DNA from: Malania oleifera
Lineage: Eukaryota; Streptophyta; Magnoliopsida; Santalales; Ximeniaceae
Direction of reading: 5' to 3'
Assembly: GCF_029873635.1 (NCBI RefSeq)
Contig: NC_080418.1
Location: 10,740,062-10,804,061, forward strand
Length of the DNA: 64,000 bases
A program made the position numbers and the translations under genes. The notes under the pieces are model-generated. The model saw only the letters and a program-made list of their open reading frames with translations, made no database searches and was not told the DNA's origin. Position 1 is the stretch's first letter, and each line of letters begins with the position of its first letter. Positions 11,050 to 21,915 of the stretch are shown here, in pieces.

Positions 11050-14000
11050 TAGTTCAGGAAACTAGGATTAGATTAACAATTTGGAATATAGGGACACTTA
11101 CAAGTAAAAGCATGCAAATTGTGGATACAATGATCAGAAGAAGAATTAATATAATTTGCCTTCAAGAAACTAAGTGGGTGGGGGAGAAAGCTAGAAAATT
11201 TGATAAATCAGGATTTAAACTCTGGTACATTGGAAAATAAAAACATAAGAATGGAGTAGGAATTATTATAGACAAAAACTTAAAAGATAGCGCTGTTGAT
11301 GTAAATAGAGTAGGGGATAGAATTATAAAAATCAAGATGGTATTAGGACAAGAGATAATATGTAAGACCCCAAAAATAATATATAAGTGTGATCCTAAAA
11401 TTTAAAAAAAAAATTATATTATATTAAATTAAATAATTAATTAATTTATCAATTAATAAGAATTATTATTTTAATAATATGATATATTAATATATTAATA
11501 TGATATAATACAATATTATAATATAAAATTTTATATATATATATATATATATATACTTAAAGAAGTCTCAGGATGCTTTGACAAGCATCCTGAACAATCC
11601 TTACAGGAAATTAAAGAATTCCCCCCCCCCCCCCGCGATTGTGCACTCTCTCCGTATCTCTCTCTCGTCTCTTTCTCTCTCCTCAACTCTTTCTCTCTCC
11701 TCAATTTTCTCGGCGAAACGTGCACCAATTGAAAAACAGAAAATATCTCTGGGTTCCAATTTCTACCACGAACATTTTAACTGAAGTGGATTCGTCATTG
11801 AAACGTCGTAGGCACCACGCCAAGGCTAAGGTAAGGAGAATAAATTACGTCAATTGTTTTTAAAGATTAATCGATTAAATTGAAAAATAAGAATATATGG
11901 ATATCAGGTTGGTTGTTATTTCAAAATCTAACCGGTTAAACGGGAGAATGTGAGCCTAGGGATGTTATAATAGTTGTTATTCCAAAGTTGAACCAATTAA
12001 ACTAAAATATATGAATACAAGGCTTTGTACTCCAAACGCTGCAGGCATCATTTCGGGATCCCTGCAGGCATATTTTCGGTAAACAGGTAAGGGGAATAAA
12101 TTATATCAGTTATTTTAGAAATTCACCCGGTTATTTGATTACTAGAATACTGTATATGGTTTTCTGAGTAATTTTATGGGTGTGAAAATTATGGTTTATT
12201 TATTAAATTGTAGTATTTGACTATTAAATTGTCGTATTTTATTAAATTAGATTTTTGGAAATATTCTGGAATTAAGTTAAACTGCAGAGATTTGATTAAA
12301 TCAGATTTTTGGGAATATTTTGGAATTAAGTTAAACTACAAGGATTTGATTAAATTCGATTTTTGGGAAAAACCTAGTATTATGAGTTTGAGAAAACCCT
12401 AGAAAAGGCTATATATTATTTTTCAGCAAAACCTATATTTTTCCTAGGTAATTATTATATTAAGAATTATTACTCAAATTGTGTGGCATGAGAAATGACT
12501 ATACGATTACAATTAGAATATTTTATGACGATATACAGCAAATTATGATTTTATATTGAGTAGAGGAAATGTTATGTATATGATTTTATACTGATTTTAG
12601 AATTTTATGAATATGATGAAAATATGATATGACAGTTTTATGCAGTAATTTGACACGACAGATTTATGCTAAGTTATGAAATGACGACTTTAAGCCGAGT
12701 TATAATATGGTATGCCGGTTTTATACTGACACAACTATGATATGACGGTTTTATATCGATTATGATATGATAGATATGATATGACAGTGAAAACATGTTT
12801 TATACATATTTATGAAATGATGATTACGAAATGAGATTACGCTATCAGTTATGTTATATAAATTGTACTATATGATATCAAAACTCTGATGGACTAGATA
12901 TGTTCAGAGCACGGTACCGTAGCTAGCTAGCAAGATCAGACAGTGTAATTCCCCTGTGTGCAGACCCGAAAAGTGTTAAGAAGAGTAGGATGGGCGGACC
13001 AGGTTGGCAGTGCTACCACACTTTTCACAAAGTGTCGGTGTCGGAGCCGATTAGCCCCGAAGTGTTGAGAAGTGTAGGATACCCACCGTGTGCCAACCCG
13101 AGAAGTGTTAAGAAGCATAGGATGGGCGAACCAAGTTGAGTGGGCAATCGTGCGTAGTTATGCTATGTTATGTTTGACTTAACTTGGTAGGCCAGCCATA
13201 ATTAAGTCCAGCCCTCGGACCGCACAACCCGATCATGCGGGGTTAATTCATGATGTTATGCTAGAACCGTCAAGGGAAAGAAAAGGAAGTATCTTATGTA
13301 TATATGTAGTTTTATGAAAACAGAATTATCTATTACGTTAAAGTATGTTTGAGTAGAAAATATGTACCTTGAAATGTATACGTGTGAGTCATGATTATTA
13401 TACAGATGCTTTTCAGTTACAGTTCAATTAATAGCTATGTTTAAATATGTAAAACTCATCTGCCACGCACTAACAATAATTTATTCCTTCTTACTGAGAG
13501 GTGTCTCACCCCATCATGCTCAATTATTTTTCAGATGTCATGAGGAGTATAACAGCAATCAGAGTGCGCAATGGAAGCGTTGGTGGGGTAGAAGGTCCTT
13601 GGTTAGAATTGTTATTATTTTATTTATGTTTTTTATGAGTTCGGGACTTTGCTGTGATATTGGGATTTTTATTGTAATAAAGGATGGTTTTTAGTACTCT
13701 GATAATTGTTATGAAAATCTTCCGCTTTGTATTTATTGCTATCAGAGTAGTAGAATTTTCGGGTCGCTACATAATAAATATCATTAGTGCTTATGCTCCT
13801 CAAGTCGGCTTAGCGGAAAATCTTAAGAGACAATTTTGGGAAGATATGGATTATACAAGGCATACCAGGGACTAAGAAAATATTTATAGGAGGAGATCTG
13901 AATGGACAAGTTAGAAAGGATAATAAAAATTATGAGAGGATACATAGAGGATATGGATATGGAGACAAAAAAAAGTCTGGGGAGATGATCTTAGACTTCG

Positions 14001-16328
14001 CTATGTCATATGATTTTAGTATAATGAATACTTGCTTTAAGAAGAGAAAAGAACATTTAATAACCTTTAAAAGTGGACAAAATAGAAGTCAATAGATTTT
14101 TTTTAATTAGGAGGGTAGATCGTTTATCATGCAAGGATTGTAAAGTTATTCAAGGTGAAAGTCTAACCACACAACATAGAGTCTTAGTGTTAGATATATG
14201 TATTAAAAAAATGGAAGAAAAATGATAAAATAAACCAGTGTAAGAGAACTAGATGGTGAAACTTAAAAGGAGAAAATATAATAAAATTTAAAGATAAAAT
14301 GATCAAAGATGAGGATTGGACTATAAAGGATGGGATAGATACAAATACTCTTTGGAGTAGATTAGTTAGCTCTATTAAAAATATAGCAAAAGAGATTTTA
14401 GGTGAATCAAGGGGAAGATTCTCGAATAGCAAAGAAAGTTGGTGGTCGATATAGATGTACACAAAGCCATAAAGACAAAAAGAATTTGGTATAAAACGTG
14501 GCAAAAATGTAGAAACGGGGATAACTTTGGAAAGTATAAGAAGGCAAGAAAAGATGCAAAAAAGGCCATTAGTGAAGCTAAATACAGATCATTTAATAGT
14601 TTGTATGATAGATTGATACAAAAGAAGGGGAAAGAGATATATTTAAACTTGCTAAAGCTAGAGAAAGGAAGAGTAAGGAGTTAAGAAATATAAAATGTAT
14701 AAAAAGTGAGAATGATATTGTCTTGATTAAGGACGAAGACATTTAAGAAAGATGATGAAGTTACTTTAGTAAGTTGTTTAGTGAAAACGAAATAGAAGGC
14801 CTAAACTTAGAATTGTCAAATAAGGAAAAGTCTAAAAATATTAGATTTATTTGCAAAATTAGAGTTAACGAAGTTAAGTTTGCACTAAAAAATATAAAAA
14901 AATGGGAAGCTATGGGACCAGATAACATCCCAATTGAAGTTTGGAAATGCTTAGGTGAAAACGGAATTATATGGTTAACTAATTTATTTAATACAAATAT
15001 AAAATCTAAGAAAATGTCAGATGAATGGAGGAAAGGCACTTTAAAACCTATATACAAAAATAAAGGAGATATTCAAAATTGTAATAACTATCGTGGAATT
15101 AAACTTATGAGTCATACGATAAAACTATGGGAAAGGGTAGTTGAACAAAGATTAAGGTTAGAAACAAAGGTCTCAGAAAATCAATTTGGTTTTATGCTTG
15201 GGAGATCTACCACAGAAGTTATATATCTTTTAAAAAGATTAATGGAAAAGTTTAGGGAAAAGAAGAGGGACTTGCATATGATATTTATTGATCATGATAA
15301 AACATATGATAGGATACCTAGGGAAATTCTATGGTGGGTTTTAGAAAAAAAGTGTGTATATAGTAGGTATACTGATGTCATTAAGGATATTTACGATAGA
15401 GTAATGACTAGTGTAAGGACTATAGATAGAGAAACTAGAGAATTTCTAATCACCATAGGTGTACATCAAGGATCTGCTTTGAGTCCTTATCTTTTTGCTT
15501 TAGTGATGGACCAATTGACTAAGAGTATTCAAAAGGAGGTTTCATGGTGTATGTTGTTTGCAGATGATATAGTATTAATTGATGAAACTAGGGACAGAGT
15601 AGAGGCAGAGTTAGAATTATAGAGAGAAGCTTTGGAATCTAGAGGCTTTAGGATAAGTAGAAATAAGACAGAATATATGAAATGTAATTTTAGTAATGAT
15701 AGGAGGAATATTGGAGACAAAGTTAAACTGATGATGAAGAAATAAATAACACTTGTAGATTTCGATACCTTGGATCTATTATGCAAGCTGAAGGAGAAAT
15801 TGAAGATGATGTAATGTATAGAGTTAAAGCAGACTGGGTAAAATGGAGAAGTGCTTGAAGTGTGCTTTGTGATCATAGAATACCCTTAAAATTGAAAGAG
15901 ATTTTTATAGGATAGCTATAAGACCAACTATGTTTTATGGATCGGAATGTTGGGCGACAAAGAAACATAATATCCAAAAAGTAAAAGTTGCCGAGATAAG
16001 AATACTTAGATGGATGAGTGGTATAACATTGAAAGATAAATTAAGAAATGAACATATTCGCAATAAGTTAGGTGCAGTTTCTATAGAGGATAAGATAAGA
16101 GAGGGACGACTTAGATGGTATGAACATTTGCAACGTAGGCCACATAGTGCACCAGTGAGTAAGAGTGAGTTAGTTACTGTGGGGGGCAGTAGAAGAGATA
16201 GGGGTAGACCTAAAATAACTTGCGAGGAGATAGTGAGTAAGGACTTAATATCCCTAAATCTATCAAAAGAAATGGTCTATGATCGCATAAATTGGCGGAA
16301 AAGGATTCATATAGCCAATCCCACCTAG
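11050..16328 (+). pseudogene. RTE LINE ORF: endonuclease plus reverse transcriptase
   Basis: The endonuclease begins near 11062 with LTIWNIGTLTSKSM and CLQETKWVGEK, the N-terminal motifs of APE-type LINE endonucleases, and resumes after the nested LTR at 13777 (ISAYAPQVG). Reverse transcriptase is best preserved at 14774-15622: MGPDNIPIEVWK, NYRGIKLM, HQGSALSPYLFALVMD and the active-site FADD at 15557-15568, where the catalytic Asp pair is intact. The C-terminal part (15930-16328) has WATKKHNIQKV and LRWYEHLQRRP and stops at 16326-16328. Stops or shifts near 13875, 14100, 14684 and 15622 disable it. In life this protein nicks target DNA and reverse-transcribes the LINE RNA there. Confidence 0.88.
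11361..13771 (+). repeat. Solo LTR, gypsy type (2.4 kb)
   Basis: Starts TGTAAGACCCC, ends GGGTCGCTACA, flanked by TAATA (11356-11360, 13772-13776). It holds a (TA)n run (11530-11552), a poly-C run (about 11622-11634), a donor-like AAGGTAAGG at 11829, an exon-like block 12045-12086 followed by GTAAGG, a loose minisatellite (about 12600-12800), ACGGTACCGT at 12912-12921, a 51-bp repeat pair (12955-13006, 13087-13138), and CTTACTGAG...TCTCACCC at 13490-13511 before a TTTTTCAG acceptor ending at 13534. It has no CGTCGACGA array. Confidence 0.85.
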
Positions 16329-16379
16329 TAGGACTTAAGGTTTGGTTTTGTTGTTGTTGTTGTATCCTTTTTGAGGCTC

Positions 16380-16969
16380 CATCGGATATTTTTGGCCCTA
16401 AAAATATGCAAAGGGGATCTTAATAGTCTAAAAGTTCAGTGACCCTACCTTCCTTGGCAAAGGTTTTAAGTAGTGTTGAATTACTTTTGATTAAAATTTG
16501 CTAAAGAGTTCATTGAAAGGCTCCAATGAACATTGTCACTACTAAAAATGCAAATTCCACAATGCTCCACATCTTTCATAGCACACCTCTCCATCTCCCA
16601 AATCCCAACTTACACATTTTAGTTACCATTTACCAAATGACTATTCAGCAGTCAAATTCAAAGACCGATCCACCAATCCAGTTATACTCAAAACCTGATT
16701 TGCACAAATTTAGAAATGCTTTGAGTATTCAGCATTAGCACTTAATTTATCAAGCGTATCCTAAGAAAACATTGAAATAATAAACAACACAATATTCTAA
16801 TCTAATCCTACAAGATCATGTTTTTTGATTACTTGTTGGGCTCTCTAACCCATATATACACTCTGGCACTACCACGCCTTGTGTCTGTGCACATCAAAAT
16901 GGATGTTTCATAATTTTTTTTCTAGGCAATCGTAGACTTTATAGTACCTTAAGTCTAGTTCCCCATAAT
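16380..16969. other. No gene recognised
   Basis: AT-rich sequence. A 70-codon open stretch at 16526-16738 has no recognisable pattern. Confidence 0.4.
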
Positions 16970-16975
16970 AAGGTT

Positions 16976-17911
16976 GTAATCAGTTCTGTTTGGTTCAGTT
17001 ACTAGCAAAACAGACAATTGAACCAAATTCCTTGGTTTTCAAAAACTATAAACTGAAACCGAACCGTAAATCGTCAGTTAATAAACAAAAAAACAAACTG
17101 CTGGTTTTCTGGTTCGGTTTGGTTAATTCGGTTTAAAAAAAAAAACTAATAATGCGTAAACTAAACATCGATGGCATCTGTTGGGCTGAGCCCAAGCTTT
17201 TATGTCTTATATGGGCCACAGCCTTAGCATTCTAGGCCCACTGCATTGCTTGAATGAGGGGGATGTAACTGGTATTCATAGGAAGGAAAATATATTCCCT
17301 TCCTATTTCCAACTGATGTGGGATGGAGTGTGGCAGGTGGGCAGCACTAAATGAATTCCATTGCTAAGACTCTTGGGCAATTGCATGTGGCAGGCAGGCA
17401 GCACTCATTGTGCTGTGGTTCTGGGAGTGTGGAGACCAATTGAAGGCAACTCAATAAATATAAACTCATCCCACATTGCAAACTTAAAACATGGGGAAGC
17501 CTCACCACTTGTATAAGACACTTTTACCATTCTAATAACTTATTATTATTTTGACTTCTGATTTATAAAGTAAAATTTTTTTTTTATTTTTTTTCTTTTT
17601 TTAAAAAGGCAGCCCAGTGCACAAAGCTCCTGTGTATGCGGGGTCCAGGGAAGTGACGGACCACAATGGGTCTATAGTACGCAGCCTTATGAATATAATT
17701 ATACAATTTTAATATTAATATTATATAAATTTTAATGTATATAATTATTTATTCGGTTTTTTCGGTTCGGTTCTCAATTAGAAACCGAAACTGAAACTGA
17801 AATCAATTTTTTTATTTTAAACACCAAAACTGAAACCAAGAACCAAAAAACCAACCCAGAGAGGACTTCGGTCCGTTTTTCGATTTTCCAGTAAAATTTG
17901 TACACCCCTAC
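16976..17911. mobile_element. AACCGAACC-rich non-autonomous element
   Basis: Two inverted blocks rich in GGTTCGGTTT / AAACCGAAAC (about 17030-17140 and 17753-17870) surround unrelated sequence, and the right side ends in a TGTACACCCCTA-type terminus. Such blocks are common in dispersed plant non-autonomous repeats. I see no coding and cannot assign a superfamily. The middle holds a TGTTGGGCTGAGCCC-led LTR-like stretch (about 17180-17520) and an Au-like SINE piece. Confidence 0.45.
17608..17689 (+). mobile_element. Au-like SINE fragment
   Basis: GGCAGCCCAGTGCACAAAGC, then GGGGTCCAGGGAAGTGACGG and a GTACGCAGCCTTA ending, closely resemble the 5' tRNA-related part of plant Au SINEs as I recall them. 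Only about 80 bp is present, so it is truncated at its 3' end. Confidence 0.6.
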
Positions 17912-18961
17912 GCCATAATGCTCTATTTAGGCCCTATTTTCTACTTTTGCACTCAATCATGTCTACCCTCACAGCCTCAAAAAATATCGGCCTTCCCTTT
18001 GTCCTTGTAATGCCTTCCACTTGAATCGTTATATGTTCAATGGTTAAGTCATTTTTTTATTAGGTTTCTACCATCCCTACTAAGTTTCTCCCATCCAGCC
18101 ACCTTCTAGAGCATCTCTAAGCTTACGTTTGGTTAACAGAATGTCTAACACTAAGATTAATAGTCATAGTATAGGGAATTGACAGGTTATTAAAAAAAAA
18201 CATGTTGTCTTCATAAAGCAAATGGCAATGCAAAAATTTGTGTTAATTCAATCAAACATGGAATAGTATATGACTAGATATTGCGCTTGCGAAATTTGGA
18301 AATAATCATTTCTGGTCTATTTTATGTTATGGATTAATAAAAATTTTTGCATAGTCATTTTCTTTTGTAAGCTATCAAAACCCTATACTAAAATCATTCT
18401 GTTCCCAAAAACAGACACCTACAGTACATAGACAGATAGACTAAAACCATTGTATTCCTAGGCACAGATATTCTGCAAACCAAGTGTAATCTATGTTCTC
18501 CCACTTGGTTACACTTATAATGTCTTTTTCTCTTGTTTTGCCACTCTTTCATAGTCATTAACGTCCTTAAATCGCACATTTTGGATGGTGGAACTTACGG
18601 AGCTGTCTAGATTTGGCCAACAAGCATTTTAAACCCCATGTCAGCAAGCTCCACTGTTCTAGATAACAAATAGTATGCCCTCAAAATTTTGATAGTTACT
18701 CTAATAATAGAACCATAAAGAAATTCAGGCGGTATAATCATGCTCTTCACTCTATGATAACCCTATCTCACTTGTGAACCACAAAAGTAACCTTTGTACC
18801 CAAAAAAGTAACAAATTATCCTAAAGTTGAAACCCTTTATGCCATGTCCATGACATGTGTCTAGCATGTTTCTTGCATGCTAATGGACATGGAAGTTGAA
18901 GATCTCCGATAAAGGCTTGCCACCAAGTTGATTATGTCATAATCCTTCATTTTGCAGCAGG
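17912..18961. other. No gene recognised
   Basis: Non-coding. The 61-codon minus-strand open stretch at 18394-18579 is not protein-like. No repeats with clear ends seen. Confidence 0.4.
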
Positions 18962-18962
18962 T

Positions 18963-19003
18963 CCCCCCCCCCCCCCCACCCAAAAAAAAAAAAAAAAAAA
19001 AAA
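18963..19003. repeat. Poly-C / poly-A tract
   Basis: A run of C followed by ACCC and a long run of A, just left of the L1 remnant. Homopolymer lengths here may not be exact in the assembly. Confidence 0.8.
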
Positions 19004-19996
19004 GCAATCTTCGTGAAGTTTTCTGCCATGTCTTCCTCAGTCAAGATAGAAAGGAAGCTAATACAGCAACAATTATTTGAATTTTGGGCAGAGAAGTCCA
19101 TTTATCCATGGGTGAAAACGACTAGAAACCCAGGAGGTTCTTTGATCATTTGCTTGGTGTCCAACAAACTCGGACATATGATTGTAATTGAGAAACTACT
19201 GTATTCTGGGGGAAGATTCTCTTTGAGAATTCCATAGGGATAGGAGGCTTCCAGGTGGTGGATTTTCTGCAAATCACTGAAAGAGGATGAAAGCATATTA
19301 CAACAAAATACACAGAAAATACTGAAATTGTAGTTCCCAGGACATACAGAAGCATGAGGAAGAGAGCCTTGTGTATAATGGGCTTCCCAATAAGCCTAGT
19401 TATGCAGGGGTGTGAAGGATGGAGTCTCTGTTGATCGGAGATGGAGGAATTGTGGTGATTCCTATCAGAAAATTCAGCAGGGAAAGTCATTGAGTTTGGA
19501 AAGTGTGGATTTGGGAGGGAGAGACTTACTGGGCAGTACCTAAGCCCAAATCTGTTTCAAATTTTAAAAAAAATTCTCCTAAGGTTGCTGGTTCATAAGA
19601 AAGTTGAGTTTGGAAAGTGTGGATTTTTCAAATTTAAAAAAATTTCCTCCTAAGGCTGCTGCTTTGAAAACTGAGCTGAAGGTAACTACAGTGGAAAAAA
19701 AATTTTACATTACAAATTTTGGGCCTGAAGGACTTACTCTAAAGCCTATATATCCGATAGGCCCAAGAAAGAAAAATGGGCTGTCTTAACAGGTTTAGTC
19801 TGGGTGGAAAAAGAGAAGCCCAACTTAACTAAAAACTCAGGATACTTTTGAGGGGCTTCGTTGAATGATGGGGACCTAGGTTTACTTCCTTTGGAGGAAA
19901 TAGACAAAATCACGTGGTGTAACGACCCGAAAGATATGGTATTTAAATAATAAAAGAAAGGGAAATGGAAACCGGAAACAAAAGGAGGCAGTCGAC

Positions 19997-20241
19997 TTCG
20001 TTGACGAATGCGAACATTTTGGAAAGGATAAATCGCAAGAATCTTTCAGCTACTCGTTGACGAATACAGAAGATTCGTTGACGAAAATATAGTTGGGCTC
20101 ATCGACGAGGTGACGTGGCTTGTCGACGAGGAAATACCGAGAGGATGATTTTGGGGTTCTGAATTTCGTCGACGAAGGGGAGAGTTCGTCGACGAATTTT
20201 GTATTGACCTCGTCGACGAGGTGACGTGGCACGTCGACAAA
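19997..20241 (+). promoter_or_regulatory. CpG palindrome array upstream of LTR TATA
   Basis: Nine copies or near-copies of YTCGTCGACGAR in 245 bp, for example TTCGTCGACGAA (perfect 12-bp palindrome) and CTCGTCGACGAG. Variants such as TTCGTTGACGAA, CTCATCGACGAG and CTTGTCGACGAG differ at CpG. The array ends 10 bp before a TATA-like site at 20251. Role as a promoter or silencing element is inference. Confidence 0.7.
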
Positions 20242-20854
20242 GGCCACAGTTTAAATAGGCCTAAAACTCATTTTTGGCCAAGATTTCCTGCGCTGAAGCT
20301 TTCTCTCTCTTACCCTTCGGTTTCTCCACCTTCTCTCTTCGATTTCGGGCCGGATTTCCACCGGTTCGATGATCTGAAGCAGTCACGACGCTCCTGGGAA
20401 AGTTCTCTGCAAGTTTGCCGGAGCGAATCGTCGGTGGGGCTGAGGTGGAAACCATCCCAAATCTAGGGTAAGGCTTTCTACTCAGTATTTGGTTATTTGA
20501 CAATTGTAGAAAGTGATATACGCGTAGAAATACTAAAGTTTAGTACTGAAAGTTTTTATTTCCAGGGTGTTGAATGGGGAACCCTGCGGGTGCGGGACAA
20601 TTTTTCTTTGGAGCTTTTCAAGAATCAGGTAAGGGGATAAACTAAGTTAGTATTTTATGAAAATATGTATATTGTTATAGCATTCGATTTCAGAAAATAA
20701 ATATATTTATTTATGATTTATATATTGTGAAAATACTGTTGAAAACGATGGTATGTTGGATATGTGAAAAACCTATTAGTGTGGCATGAGTAGGAATTAA
20801 TATGAAATACTGTTTTCTGGGAATGTGAATGATATGGATTTTTATAATGGAAAA

Positions 20855-21098
20855 CCGGCGTATGGGCCGAGATTTTGATATATTTGCCGGCGTACAGGCC
20901 GAATTATGTGTATGATTTGTCGGCGTAAGGACCGAGCTATGTGTATGATTTGCCAGTGTACAGGCTGAGCTACGGATATATTTGCCGACGTACGGGCCAA
21001 ACTATGGAAATGATTTGCCAGCGTACGGACTATGCTATGATTTGCCGGCGTAAAAGCCGAACTACGGTAAAATGTAAAATACCGGCGTACGGGCCGAT
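20855..21098 (+). repeat. Minisatellite, ~33-bp unit, 9 copies
   Basis: Units begin CCGGCGTACGGGCC or variants at about 20855, 20887, 20920, 20953, 20985, 21018, 21045 and 21082, spacing mostly 32-33 bp. It lies in the putative second intron of the LTR. Confidence 0.8.
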
Positions 21099-21884
21099 GA
21101 TTTTCATGATATACGTATATATATATATATGCAAAATGATATGATTGATTTGATAATTAATGATATGAAATATCCATGTATCACAATTTCAGTATATGTT
21201 ATATGGTATCAGAACCTGGTTGGCTTGGTCTAGGCTAGCACTTGCACGGTACCATTACTATGTGTCCATGGTCTTCGTGATCATGATATTTGTGTTAATG
21301 CCGCTGTACGGAATGGTGTGAGATTGGATGGTCGATGTGGTTTTTAAGAAGTGTGTGAGCGCCCCTGGTGCACGGACCAAATCTGGCAGACCCATCAGAC
21401 TTACAGACTGTACTTTTGACTTGACAGTGGTCGGCCAACCATTGTCAGGTCCCGCCTTCAGGCCACACAACCCAGTCATGTGGGGCTAATACATGACAAC
21501 AGTCAGCTAACCTACCAGGAATGTTTTTGTATTATTATTATATAAGATGAGATATGTTTATAAAAATGCAGTATATTCTGCCATGTTTTGATGATATATA
21601 TGTTTTCCCAGATTTGACAAAACAGTTACTGAATATGTTATGTATGGTATGTGTACAACACGGAATACTCATGTTGTCACACACTAGTATTAGTTTATTT
21701 CTCTTACTGAGAGGTGTCTCACCCCAAAATTTTATAAACTTTTCAGGAGCCTCAGATAGGAGAGCGGGAAAAGCCCTGCTGATTTAGAATTGTTTGTCTG
21801 CCCTCTTTGAAGGGTAAGTATTGTGATAGGGTCACATGTATTTTGTGGAAATGGCCCTAGAACCTCTTTTTGGGTTGAGTGTTG

Positions 21885-21915
<31 letters not shown>

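Larger units (their letters stand above)
10230..16363 (+). mobile_element. RTE-type LINE, split by a solo LTR
   Basis: Flanked by a 16-bp duplication with one mismatch (ATCCGTTTTGAGGCTC at 10214-10229, ATCCTTTTTGAGGCTC at 16364-16379). The 5' region (10230-11040) resembles the untranslated leader of plant RTE LINEs. Endonuclease coding follows from about 11062, then reverse transcriptase, and a (TTG)n tail ends it. A gypsy-type solo LTR (11361-13771) interrupts the endonuclease. Because both duplication copies and the tail are present, the insertion is probably near full length. It is inactive because of nonsense and frameshift changes. Confidence 0.85.

Noticed and set aside
14190-14504. Minus-strand 104-codon frame, Phe/Leu rich
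   Set aside because: Antisense shadow of the RTE coding strand; A-rich coding gives F/L-rich antisense frames.
19997-20241. CRISPR-like array (short repeats with similar spacing)
   Set aside because: Repeats are only 12 bp, degenerate and irregularly spaced, the spacers are themselves shared among LTR copies, and the context is a plant retrotransposon.
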